Assembly (NCBI RefSeq): GCF_000739635.1
Contig: NZ_BATQ01000075.1
Coordinates: 23,168-87,167, forward strand
Origin: Verrucomicrobium sp. BvORR034
GTDB taxonomy: Bacteria > Verrucomicrobiota > Verrucomicrobiia > Verrucomicrobiales > Verrucomicrobiaceae
Direction: 5' to 3'
DNA length: 64,000 nucleotides
Of the stretch, positions 1 to 8,057 are shown piece by piece. The position numbers were made by a program, and so were the translations under genes. The notes under the pieces are model-generated. The model was not told the origin of the DNA and ran no database searches. It saw nothing but the letters and a program-made list of their open reading frames with translations. Each line of letters opens with the position of its first letter. Within the stretch, counting starts at the first letter, position 1.

Positions 1-463
1 CTCCGTCCTTGTTCACCTTGGCAAGCTGCCTCCTCGTCAGCACCTGCACGCCGGCTTCTTTCAGCATTTGATGGGTCACGCGTGCGGCGACGCTGGGTTC
101 ATAGGTCCATACGGACTGGTCCTTCACCATCACATCGTACATGAGAGCGATGCCGCGGTCCTTGTAGTCCTTCTCCACCCGGAGGTGCCATTCTTCAAAC
201 AGACCCTTCAGCGTGCTGCGCACCGTCTGGTTGGAGTCGCTGAAGCTGAGCCCTCCGGTGTTCACTCCGCCGACGTGGGCGGTGGGTTCGAGGAGGATCA
301 CTTTTGCGCCCTCGCGGGCGGCTCCGATGGCGGCGCAGAATCCGCCGGGCGTGGCCCCGTACACGATGACATCCGCCTCGGTGGTGGAGTCGGCAGCGTG
401 AAGGGAGGGGAATACCGCCCCGGGGACGGTCAATGCGAGTAAAAGAAGCGGCAGGAGTTTCAT
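1..463 (-). CDS. Secreted FAD-dependent oxidoreductase, N-terminal part
   Basis: The gene reads leftward from an ATG at 463 and runs off the window, so only about 154 residues are present. A hydrophobic signal peptide (residues 1-23) is followed by a dinucleotide-binding start, DVIVYGATPGG, and by the stretch GGVNTGGLS. That combination is typical of the FAD_oxidored family (PF12831), which is abundant in Verrucomicrobia and Planctomycetes and is often exported. The family's substrates are mostly unknown and nothing here indicates one. The family assignment is strong. Whether the rest of the gene is intact cannot be seen. Confidence 0.85.
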   Translation of the reverse strand, partial: MKLLPLLLLALTVPGAVFPSLHAADSTTEADVIVYGATPGGFCAAIGAAREGAKVILLEPTAHVGGVNTGGLSFSDSNQTVRSTLKGLFEEWHLRVEKDYKDRGIALMYDVMVKDQSVWTYEPSVAARVTHQMLKEAGVQVLTRRQLAKVNKDG

Positions 464-528
464 GATGCGGCGTGAATGCAGGAATAAAGGCAATCCGCAC
501 CGCTTTTGGACATCCGGCGCCGGAAGAA

Positions 529-975
529 TTATCCGCCTGTGCGCAATGCGGCGAAGGGATCCTCCACTTTGCGGGGCAGCAGTTCGTTCACCCGCTCGCG
601 ATCTACGGGGGTGAGCTTTTTGACCGTGGTGCCGTACACAGAAAGCAGGACATACTCGCCGGTGCGGTCGGAATAGAGCCAGCGATCACACTCCGGGCTG
701 GTGCCGACGATGTCCACCTTGTGAGTCCAGGGGCGGCTCAGGCCGTTGGGATCCAGAGAAGGAGTGGCACGGGAGAAGCAGTCCAGAAGCTCGCGTACCG
801 CTGCGGGATCACTGACGGTGCCGCACTTCTCGGAATTGGTGTTGAGCACCCGGAATTCTACGACGCCTTCCGCCTGCCAGGCCTTCTTTGAGGCGCAGCC
901 GGCCAGTAAGACCAGACTGGCAAAGACTGGAAAGAGACGAGCGAGCGTGGGGCTCAGAACAAGACGGGAACGCAT
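529..975 (-). CDS. Small lipoprotein of unknown function
   Basis: The 148-residue product begins with a charged N-terminus and a hydrophobic stretch that ends in a lipobox, LLAGC, with the acylated cysteine at position 27. It should therefore be a lipoprotein in the cell envelope. The rest is soluble and has two further cysteines (about positions 51 and 66). I recognise no family. It lies between the FAD oxidoreductase and the Sel1 protein on the same strand, but the gaps are too loose to argue for an operon. The start is supported by the signal sequence. Confidence 0.7.
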   Translation of the reverse strand: MRSRLVLSPTLARLFPVFASLVLLAGCASKKAWQAEGVVEFRVLNTNSEKCGTVSDPAAVRELLDCFSRATPSLDPNGLSRPWTHKVDIVGTSPECDRWLYSDRTGEYVLLSVYGTTVKKLTPVDRERVNELLPRKVEDPFAALRTGG

Positions 976-1016
976 CAGGCCACGCTAACACTCCCGTCAA
1001 GGTAAACCGTATGGTC

Positions 1017-1994
1017 CTACGGGCTGAGTTTTTTCAGCGCCTCCCGCGCCTTGGAGTCTCCATTTGATGCGGCTTTCTGATACCAGGCGATGGCTTGGCT
1101 CATGTCAGGCACCACGCCCAGCCCGAATCGGTACGCATCGCCCAGTTGCCGTTGGGCCTCGGTGTCACCCTGGCTGGCTGCCAGACGGTACCAGGCTGTG
1201 GACTGGGAGCGGTCAGATTCCTCATAAGCAGCGCTGTATCGGAGGTTGTCGCCGAGCTTGCGCTGCGCCACGGGATCATTGTCCGCCGTGGCCTGCTGGT
1301 AGAGACCTTCAAACTGCGCGGGCAGACGTGCGGGACGCGGGGGGAGCGATGATGAAAATGAGCGACTATCACCTGACGAGGAGGTGCCTGATCCAAAAAA
1401 GGGGCGTTGCAGCCGGCTCTTGAGGCCCGCCTGGGTGAAGCTCCAGAAGATCATCAACGCCATCACGCCGCCAATGCCTACCACCCAGGGAACGGTCAGG
1501 CGGAAGGGTTTGTTCTGCTCTGGTGCGGCCCGGGCGGTTGTCGTGGGAGGTGAGGGGACGAAGCCAGAGGGGGCGCCGCCCGAAGGGCGGGGGAACGAAA
1601 CTCCTGACGAGGAAGAGCCCGCGCGTTCTTGGCCGACAGGGGAAAAAGTAGGACTGGCCGCGACCAATGGGGCGCGAGGCAACCGGAGGCGGGGCCCCAG
1701 GATACGTGGCGGGACTTGCTCCACCTTGGGCTCTGCCAGCACAGGCGCAGCGGGGAGCGTCAGCCTGGGGGCAGTTATCGAGGGCGACTTTTCCTCTCCC
1801 GGCGGGCGGAGCAGAAACTGATAGGCCTCATTGATGCGAATCGTCTGGTCCATGGCCTCTGCCAGCGCCGCCTCGTCATCGGCGAAATGACTGGGGTGCC
1901 AGAAAGTCAGGGCGGTGTGATAGGCCGTCTCCAATTGCTCCCGTGTGAACGGGGGAGCGAGGTCAAGTGCTGCGTGGGCCTCACCCGGCGACAT
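1017..1994 (-). CDS. Degenerate J-domain protein with membrane anchor and Sel1 repeats
   Basis: I start the protein at the ATG at 1994 (MSPGEAHAAL); a longer reading from 2084 adds 30 poorly folded residues. Residues 1-60 look like a J-domain, with a helix, a WHPSHF turn and a second helix with NEAYQFL. A Pro-rich linker follows, then one membrane helix (about residues 170-192, WVVGIGGVMALMIFWSF), and two Sel1-type repeats near the C-terminus (AQRKLGDNLRY, AQRQLGDAYRFG). The catalytic HPD of J-domains is HPS here, so stimulation of DnaK is doubtful. The domain is probably a scaffold tethering Sel1 repeats. It is transcribed divergently from the PEP-CTERM gene at 2192. Confidence 0.75.
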   Translation of the reverse strand: MSPGEAHAALDLAPPFTREQLETAYHTALTFWHPSHFADDEAALAEAMDQTIRINEAYQFLLRPPGEEKSPSITAPRLTLPAAPVLAEPKVEQVPPRILGPRLRLPRAPLVAASPTFSPVGQERAGSSSSGVSFPRPSGGAPSGFVPSPPTTTARAAPEQNKPFRLTVPWVVGIGGVMALMIFWSFTQAGLKSRLQRPFFGSGTSSSGDSRSFSSSLPPRPARLPAQFEGLYQQATADNDPVAQRKLGDNLRYSAAYEESDRSQSTAWYRLAASQGDTEAQRQLGDAYRFGLGVVPDMSQAIAWYQKAASNGDSKAREALKKLSP

Positions 1995-2070
1995 CCTGGG
2001 ACTATGACTGAGGATGGGCAAAAAAACAATGGGGAGTGTGTGAAGCGGACGCGGATCGATGGGGTTTTGG

Positions 2071-2095
2071 GTAAAATTTACCAATGGAAGTAAAT
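2071..2095. promoter_or_regulatory. CCAATGG palindromic box 1
   Basis: The core CCAATGG (2081-2087) sits inside a perfect inverted repeat ATTTAC / GTAAAT (2076-2081 and 2090-2095), with another GTAAA/TTTAC pair beginning at 2071. It lies about 105 bp upstream of the ATG at 2192, between divergent genes. The same core in a similar AT-rich palindrome precedes the genes at 5713 and 12099. It is probably an operator or activator site, and the factor is unknown. Confidence 0.4.
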
Positions 2096-2191
2096 GCGCG
2101 CAGCCGCCGGTGGTGACTGGCTATGCTGGCTGACTTCACGGCATGAGGGCGCAGGCCCTGCCAGCTTGCGCGTTGCTTTCCTGTCTCTTCC

Positions 2192-4264
2192 ATGATCCTT
2201 CCTCGTCTCCTCTTTGCATTGGCTGCCATGATGGTGCTTTCCTCCAAGGTGGCTGCCGATGTGACGCTGGCCGGAACGGCATGGTACAACGGAAGCACCA
2301 CCGCGATTTCCCCCAACCCGGGGACGGTCGGCCATTGGGTTCCAACGAACCAGGGCAACATCACGGGCCTGACTTTCACCCCAGGGGTGCGCAATCAGTT
2401 TGGGAGCAATTCCGGTATGGTGTACCTGCAGAATCTCATTTTGCCAAACTCGCCGGCTACCGGGGGTAGTGCCACCTATGTCACAGTCATTGATCTGGCG
2501 ACTCATTTGGTGGTGGGGTCGTCATTGAATCAGGTCGGTGCGGGGCAGGACACGTCCCTGACCACCGCGACACCGTACCGGTTTGACAGTCTGGCGTTGG
2601 ACAGCAGTGGCAGCTATGCCCTGGTGTTCACCTCCACTCCGGGCACCGCAGGGCTGTTGGTCAGCGGAGTTCCGGGCTCGACGGGATTGCAGCTTGCCAC
2701 GGGTACGGATCTGGATCCGAGTGCCGGCGGAACGCTGAATGTGGCAACCGCCCGATGGGGTGGGGTGGTTAATACTGGGGTGAGCGGGACAGACCTGATG
2801 CCCGGCACCGGAGTCTATACTCCAGGGGTACCGACACCCGGTCAGTACGTGAACTATGAGCAGTGGTATACCGCCACCTTCACCTCGACCGAACAACATC
2901 TCACCACTCTGGACGCCCCCACCGGGCAGACTATCACGCAGGCGAGTGCTTTTGGTGCTGCCGGCGGATTCCGGAAGACCGGGGGCGGCACTTATGTGCT
3001 GAACCAGGCCAACACCAGTTCCGGTGATGTGATCGTGGAGCAGGGGACGCTGCGGCTGGTTCTGGCTGCAAACGGCACCACCTCCTCCCGGGTGGGTGGC
3101 ACTGGCGCAACCATCATGCTCAACAACTACGGAGCACAGTTGCAGAGTTCAAATGAGTTCTCAGGCGCCACTCTGCAACTGGAGTTTGGTGGAGGAGGGA
3201 GTGCGCTTGCCATCGCGGACAATAACATCGAAGGCGTAGGGACCATTCGCAAGACCGGAACAGGGCAGGTGTCGATGACGGGCACGAACGGGTTTCGAGG
3301 AAATCTTGTGATTGAAAGCGGCACCGTGGCCTTCAACAGTGCCGGGGCGGCGGCGGGTGAGTTTCACGTGCAGATCACGGATGCGGCAGCGAGCCTTGCG
3401 CTCGGAGAGTATTTTGTGGACAAGGTGGCGGTGATTGCCTCCCTGTCTGGCACCGGGGCGGTACGTGCGAATTTTGGCAATACCGGGGCGGTCAATCAGC
3501 TCAAGACCCTGGAAGTGCGGCAGGACATTGACACCGAGTTTTCCGGCGTATTTCAGAACAACGGTGGGCGGAATCTGGCGGTGATCAAGTCCGGCGCCGG
3601 GATCCTCAAGTTCAGCGGGGCCAATGTCTATCAGGGGACGACCAAGGTGAATGGAGGCTGGTTGGTGATCAATGGGGACCAGAGTGGCGCGACGGGGGCT
3701 GTGACGGTGAACGCAGGCGGGAGCCTTGGGGGAGTTGGCCAGGTAGGCGGGCTCACCACCGTAGCCAGCGGAGGCAGGCTGGCGGCGGGTGACTATGGGG
3801 CGGCCAATACCATTGGTACCCTCTCGCTGAAGGCGGGACTTGTTCTGCAAACGGGTTCAGAGGTGGTCTTCGAGCTGTCGGGCGCAACCGGGACCACGGC
3901 AGACCTGCTGACGATTGCACCCGGGGTGCTCAATGGCACTCCCGGCAACCATGACCATCTGGAAATCACGGGAAGCCTTGCCCTCGGTGACGGAGCCGTG
4001 GTCAAGGTGGTGCTGAAGGACTACACCGCAAGCTGGGGTGATGTGTTCAATCTGGCAGACTGGTCGGCTGCAGGTGGCGCGATCAACCAGGGCTTTGACC
4101 CGCTGGTGGACATGGACTTCACCGGTGCCCAGCTTGCAAGCGGCTGGTACTGGGCGACGGACAGGTTTCTCTCCGATGGGGTCATCTATGTTGCCCCCGA
4201 GCCTTCGCGATGGTTGTTGTTGATGATGGCGGTGCTGGCTTGTGCCTGCATCCGACGTCGTTGA
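2192..4264 (+). CDS. Beta-strand-repeat surface protein with PEP-CTERM sorting tail
   Basis: This 690-residue exported protein starts with a signal peptide (1-22, ending VAA-DV). The middle carries autotransporter-associated beta-strand repeats (PF12951 type), for example FRKTGGGTYVLNQANT, TIRKTGTGQVSMTG and VIKSGAGILKFSGANVYQG, followed by Gly-rich beta-helical sequence. It ends with a PEP-CTERM signal: PEPS, a hydrophobic helix and an Arg cluster (CIRRR). There is no outer-membrane beta-barrel, so it should be sorted by the exosortase route and not as a true autotransporter. The first 220 residues match no domain I know. As the first gene of the island leading into the Verru_Chthon cassette, it is a candidate surface or exported partner of that system. 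Confidence 0.85.
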   Translation: MILPRLLFALAAMMVLSSKVAADVTLAGTAWYNGSTTAISPNPGTVGHWVPTNQGNITGLTFTPGVRNQFGSNSGMVYLQNLILPNSPATGGSATYVTVIDLATHLVVGSSLNQVGAGQDTSLTTATPYRFDSLALDSSGSYALVFTSTPGTAGLLVSGVPGSTGLQLATGTDLDPSAGGTLNVATARWGGVVNTGVSGTDLMPGTGVYTPGVPTPGQYVNYEQWYTATFTSTEQHLTTLDAPTGQTITQASAFGAAGGFRKTGGGTYVLNQANTSSGDVIVEQGTLRLVLAANGTTSSRVGGTGATIMLNNYGAQLQSSNEFSGATLQLEFGGGGSALAIADNNIEGVGTIRKTGTGQVSMTGTNGFRGNLVIESGTVAFNSAGAAAGEFHVQITDAAASLALGEYFVDKVAVIASLSGTGAVRANFGNTGAVNQLKTLEVRQDIDTEFSGVFQNNGGRNLAVIKSGAGILKFSGANVYQGTTKVNGGWLVINGDQSGATGAVTVNAGGSLGGVGQVGGLTTVASGGRLAAGDYGAANTIGTLSLKAGLVLQTGSEVVFELSGATGTTADLLTIAPGVLNGTPGNHDHLEITGSLALGDGAVVKVVLKDYTASWGDVFNLADWSAAGGAINQGFDPLVDMDFTGAQLASGWYWATDRFLSDGVIYVAPEPSRWLLLMMAVLACACIRRR

Positions 4265-4324
4265 TGGCATGGAAGAATTGGCCCCGGCCATCGGTACCCC
4301 CTCTCATCCTGACCAACGGGACAC

Positions 4325-5554
4325 ATGACGATCATGAAACACTGCCACTCACCCTTCAGCCTGATCGCTTTTGCCGCTGGCTGGCTCTGTGCATCCTCAG
4401 CGGGGAAAGGGGCGGAGGCACCATTCCGTGTGGAAAGGAAGGTGGTGCTCACCAGCCAGCCCGGAAGTTATTTCACCCAATCCCGGGCGGCGTTGATTCC
4501 AGGCACACCGCCGAGGATGCTGATCACCACCCAGGAGACGGAGCCAGAGGGAGCTCATGGTTACCGTGACGTCTATCAAGTGGAGTCCCCGGACGGGGGG
4601 CTCACGTGGGGGGCCGTGAAGACCGTGGATAGCTTGCGCCGGACCGCTCAGGCAGACGGGTATGAAGTGGTCATGGGCGACGCCTGGCCACAGTGGCATG
4701 CGCAGTCCCGCAAACTACTGGTCACGGGAAAGACCTTCAACTTTCGCGGAGGACTGACAGAAGACCGGAACCGGGAGCGGGTTTCGTATGCGGTCTATGA
4801 TCCGGCGGGCGGTGGATGGTCGGGTCTGAAGCTGATGGAAATGCCGACGACCGACCATGCGGGCAAGCCTATCCTGCAGCCCAATGCGGGCTGCAACCAG
4901 CCCGTCTATCTCCCAGATGGAGATGTCCTGCTTCCCGTGCGCTATGGGCGGAAGGCGGGTAGTCAAAACTATACGACCATCGTGACGAGGTGTTCGTTTG
5001 ACGGCACCAACCTTGTCTACAAGTCGCACGGCTCAGAATTGGGCCTGCCGGATGGAAGGGGCCTGTATGAGCCCTCGCTGGCCTTCTACAAAGGATGGTA
5101 CTATCTCACCATGAGAGCTGACCGGTCTGCCTATGTCTCCCGAAGCAAGGACGGGCTTGTCTTTGAGGAGCCGGTGAGGGAGTGGACATTTGACGATGGC
5201 AAGGTGCTGGGCAGCTACAGCACCCAGCAGCACTGGGTGACGCACGCCGACGGGTTGTACCTGGTCTACACAAGGAAAGGCGCTGACAATGATCACATCT
5301 TCCGCCATCGGGCACCGCTATTCATTGCCAAGGTGGATGGGGGAAATCTCCGCGTGCTGCGAGATACGGAGCAGGTGCTTTTTCCAGCAGAAGGGGCGGA
5401 TCTGGGAAACTTTGGCGTGGTGGAGGTGAGCCCGGAGGAAACATGGGTGATCACGTCTGAATCTCCTGGCAAAAAGCAGGCGCAAAATCGGGTTTTGGTG
5501 GCCCGTCTCCTTTGGAGGAGCGCCAATTCTGGGGCCGGGCAGCAGGGGCGTTGA
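4325..5554 (+). CDS. Exported sialidase-like BNR/Asp-box protein (first copy)
   Basis: The 409-residue product has a signal peptide (about 1-30, ASSAGKGAEA) and then a beta-propeller of the sialidase/BNR superfamily. One clear Asp-box is seen at about residue 89 (SPDGGLTW), and blades recur as short beta hairpins with Tyr and Trp. The superfamily includes true sialidases and many exported sugar-binding or glycan-cleaving proteins; the arginine triad cannot be assigned by eye, so the substrate is open. A second ATG at 4334 is an equally good start. It follows the PEP-CTERM gene by 60 bp on the same strand and precedes the cassette, with a related protein on the cassette's other side. Confidence 0.8.
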   Translation: MTIMKHCHSPFSLIAFAAGWLCASSAGKGAEAPFRVERKVVLTSQPGSYFTQSRAALIPGTPPRMLITTQETEPEGAHGYRDVYQVESPDGGLTWGAVKTVDSLRRTAQADGYEVVMGDAWPQWHAQSRKLLVTGKTFNFRGGLTEDRNRERVSYAVYDPAGGGWSGLKLMEMPTTDHAGKPILQPNAGCNQPVYLPDGDVLLPVRYGRKAGSQNYTTIVTRCSFDGTNLVYKSHGSELGLPDGRGLYEPSLAFYKGWYYLTMRADRSAYVSRSKDGLVFEEPVREWTFDDGKVLGSYSTQQHWVTHADGLYLVYTRKGADNDHIFRHRAPLFIAKVDGGNLRVLRDTEQVLFPAEGADLGNFGVVEVSPEETWVITSESPGKKQAQNRVLVARLLWRSANSGAGQQGR

Positions 5555-5588
5555 GTGTGCCGGAAGGGTAGTTTCCTTTGTGCAATAT

Positions 5589-5606
5589 TTTCCAATGGTG
5601 GAAGAT
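5589..5606. promoter_or_regulatory. CCAATGG palindromic box 2
   Basis: The sequence AATATTTTCCAATGG (core at 5592-5598) forms an imperfect inverted repeat with the following TGGAA (TTCC...GGAA). It lies about 115 bp before the start of cassette protein B and about 35 bp after the stop of the sialidase-like gene. It resembles box 1 and most closely box 3 (AATATTTGCCAATGG). Confidence 0.4.
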
Positions 5607-5613
5607 GGACGCA

Positions 5614-5643
5614 TTGGAGACGGGTTTTCAGTATTTATATAAT
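5614..5643 (+). promoter_or_regulatory. Sigma-70-like promoter for the cassette operon
   Basis: A consensus -10 hexamer TATAAT lies at 5638-5643 and is preceded, after 18 bp, by TTGGAG (5614-5619), a weak match to the -35 consensus. This sits between the CCAATGG box and the cassette B start at 5713. A factor bound at the box would be just upstream of the -35, where an activator usually sits. Confidence 0.45.
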
Positions 5644-5712
5644 GCATACAGACCTGATTGTGGCGAGCCCGACGAGGGCAGCCGGGCGGGTCCCAGTGGT
5701 ACCAAAACTGTC

Positions 5713-6243
5713 ATGCACTTGTCATTTCCCAAATCCTCCGGTCGAGTGGCTCAGCAAGGCAGGCGCGAGTCCAGGGGGTTCACTCTTGTCGAGGTGAGTC
5801 TGGCCATGGGGGTGGTCTCTTTTGGACTGCTGAGTTTGATTTCCCTGCTCACTCTTGCCATGGATGGAGTGCGGGGGGCCAGCTCTGACCTGGTGGGAAG
5901 CCAGATTGCCAGCCGGATCATTGGGGAAATGCAGCAATGTCCCTGGGATCAAGTGGCGGCGAGAAACGGGCAGGTCAGCCACTACGATGCGCAGGGAAAG
6001 CGGGTGGATGCTGCCGCAGCTTCCGGTGACCTTACTGGTGCGGCACCAAGCACGGGATTTAGCACCTACACGGCACGTCTGGTGGTGGGAGAGGTGCGAA
6101 GCTACGGATGCGACATCAGTGTCCTGGTAGTGGCGGCTGCTGACGACCGGGGGACGAAGATGATTCAGGACTACCTCGACGGCAAAAGCCGGGGCGGTCT
6201 GGTGACGGTGTACCCTTCGCAACTGGCGAGGCTGGAGAAGTAA
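5713..6243 (+). CDS. Verru_Chthon cassette protein B (prepilin-like, GspI/PilV type)
   Basis: The start at 5713 (MHLSFPKSS) gives a 176-residue protein with a short basic leader and a type III prepilin signal: the peptidase site G22-F23 and the conserved Glu at +5 (GFTLVEVSLAMGVVSFGLL). The hydrophobic helix is followed by a small globular domain. Size, position and leader match the family named Verru_Chthon cassette protein B (TIGR02598 as I recall), which resembles minor pseudopilins of the GspI/PilV kind. It should be cleaved by PilD and assembled in the inner membrane. It opens the run B-C-D-A, with 31 bp to the next gene. A longer reading from 5578 only adds sequence overlapping the promoter. 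Confidence 0.85.
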   Translation: MHLSFPKSSGRVAQQGRRESRGFTLVEVSLAMGVVSFGLLSLISLLTLAMDGVRGASSDLVGSQIASRIIGEMQQCPWDQVAARNGQVSHYDAQGKRVDAAAASGDLTGAAPSTGFSTYTARLVVGEVRSYGCDISVLVVAAADDRGTKMIQDYLDGKSRGGLVTVYPSQLARLEK

Positions 6244-6274
6244 GCAACAACGACGGCAACGCACCCCCAGTCTC

Positions 6275-7348
6275 ATGAGTTCTAGGAAAGTATCTGCAGT
6301 GCGCCGTTTCAGCAAGGGCTTCACCCTGATTGAGCTGCTGCTGGCCATGACCGTGCTGGCGGTCATCCTGATGACTCTGGCCATGATGATGAACCAGACC
6401 ACCGGCGCCTGGAGGCAGGCCAGGTCCCAGTTGGAGCAGTTCAGGGAGGCGGAGGCGGCATTTGGCAGCATGGGCCGCCGGATTACCGATGCGGTGCTGA
6501 ACACTTATACGGACTATGAGTTCCCGGGAGGGGACCGGCGAAAAACGCCCACACGCTATGTGCGTCAGTCTGAGCTGCACTTTGTCTGCGGGCCGGGTGG
6601 TCAGGTGGAAGGGGGGCTTGCTCCGTCCTTGCTGGGGGCTCAGGCTGCGCCCGGGCAGGCAGTATTTTTTCAGGGTCCCTTTGGCAGTCATGCGGACGGG
6701 GATCTGACCGGGCTCAACACGCTGCTCAATGCCTGGGGTTACTTCGTGGAGTTTGGTGACGACAGGGAGGCGCGGCCTGGCTATCTGGAGGAGGCTGTGG
6801 GAGCCCAGCCGCGCCACCGGTTTCGGCTGAAGGAGTTTCAACAAAAAACGGAGGAGTTGAGGGTTTATGCCTCGAACCTGACGGCGGCCAGCCAGGATGT
6901 CCTTTTTGACTGGTTTCGTAAACCTGTTTCCTCAGGAAGGGGGGTGCATACCCTGGCTGAAAACGTGATCGCACTGGTGATCCGTCCCATGTCGTCTGAC
7001 AAGACGCTGGCCGCACCGACCCAGATGGCATCCCACTACTACTACGACACCCGGGCCTATCAGCAGAATGTGGGCACGGCTTTTGAGCAGGCACGTTCCC
7101 GGCATCAGTTGCCGCCTCTGCTGGAGATCACCCTGGTGGTGCTGGATGAGAACTCGGCCGCAAGGCTGGAGCAGGAGAACGGCAGCACCATGCCTGACCT
7201 GGGCCTGTCACAGTTGTTTCATGACGCGGCCTCGTATGAAAAAGATCTGGACGAACTCGAAGCCACCCTGGTGGCCCGCAAGCTGGGCTACAGGGCTCTC
7301 AAAAAGACGATCCGCCTGCGAAATTCGCGCTGGAGTGCGGTGGATTGA
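6275..7348 (+). CDS. Verru_Chthon cassette protein C (prepilin-like, GspJ/PilW type)
   Basis: This 357-residue protein has a prepilin signal near its start (KGFTLIELLLAMTV, cleavage after G15, Glu at residue 20) and a membrane helix to about residue 40. A long periplasmic part follows, about twice the size of an ordinary GspJ. It matches the cassette protein C family (TIGR02599 as I recall). In type II secretion the J subunit joins I and K in the pseudopilus tip. The large size suggests an added binding surface. It lies 31 bp after B and 25 bp before D. Confidence 0.85.
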   Translation: MSSRKVSAVRRFSKGFTLIELLLAMTVLAVILMTLAMMMNQTTGAWRQARSQLEQFREAEAAFGSMGRRITDAVLNTYTDYEFPGGDRRKTPTRYVRQSELHFVCGPGGQVEGGLAPSLLGAQAAPGQAVFFQGPFGSHADGDLTGLNTLLNAWGYFVEFGDDREARPGYLEEAVGAQPRHRFRLKEFQQKTEELRVYASNLTAASQDVLFDWFRKPVSSGRGVHTLAENVIALVIRPMSSDKTLAAPTQMASHYYYDTRAYQQNVGTAFEQARSRHQLPPLLEITLVVLDENSAARLEQENGSTMPDLGLSQLFHDAASYEKDLDELEATLVARKLGYRALKKTIRLRNSRWSAVD

Positions 7349-7373
7349 CGGCTCTGAAGCGAAACCCTCTCCC

Positions 7374-8039
7374 ATGAGATCATCTCCATCCCTTTCGACC
7401 TTGACGCTGCGGGGTTTCACCCTGGTGGAGCTGCTGACGGTGATCTGCCTCGTGTTTATGCTGCTGACGCTGGTGAGCGTGGGCACCAGCCATCTCGTGC
7501 AGGCGGCAAAGCTCTCCGAGGCGGTGGCTCAGGTGGAGAGCATGTTGAGGCTCGCAGCGCAGCGGGCGGGGATTGAGAACTGTGAGGTGGAGGTGAGGTT
7601 TTATGAAATAGATACTGGCGCTGGCGAAGGGATGCGGTTCGCCGCCATGCAGACGATGTGCTATCGCATCGAGACCGACCCCGCCGCAGCAGCGTACATC
7701 AGCCCGGGCTCTCCGGGCTTCTCTCCCCAGCCGGTGGCAGTTTCTGAACTGCAGCGGCTGCCCTCTGGTGTCGTTGTTCATGAAGGCCTCTTCAGCACGC
7801 TGTTGACTGATCCCTCCAGAGTGCCTGATCCTGCGACAGCAGAGGTGGATGGGCTGCCCAGCCGTGTCCGGCGGGTGAGATTTCTTCCCGGCGGTGGCAC
7901 AGACCTGGGAGCCGGGAAAAAATGGTGCGTGCTCCTGTGCCGGTCCCAGGATGCAGCTGTGACCTCCCTGCCAGCCAACTACGCCGTGCTCGTGATCGAT
8001 CCTGAAACCGCGAGATGCAGCCTGTTTCGTCCGCAGTAG
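7374..8039 (+). CDS. Verru_Chthon cassette protein D (prepilin-like, GspH/FimT type)
   Basis: I start at the ATG at 7374 (MRSSPSLSTLTL), which puts the prepilin site GFTLVELLTV at residues 14-23; longer readings overlap the end of cassette C out of frame. The 221-residue product has the usual single N-terminal helix and a beta-rich domain with four cysteines. It corresponds to cassette protein D (TIGR02596 as I recall) and in size and leader to GspH/FimT pseudopilins. It lies 18 bp before cassette A, consistent with one transcript. Confidence 0.85.
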   Translation: MRSSPSLSTLTLRGFTLVELLTVICLVFMLLTLVSVGTSHLVQAAKLSEAVAQVESMLRLAAQRAGIENCEVEVRFYEIDTGAGEGMRFAAMQTMCYRIETDPAAAAYISPGSPGFSPQPVAVSELQRLPSGVVVHEGLFSTLLTDPSRVPDPATAEVDGLPSRVRRVRFLPGGGTDLGAGKKWCVLLCRSQDAAVTSLPANYAVLVIDPETARCSLFRPQ

Positions 8040-8057
8040 CCCCCTCTTTCCTTCACC

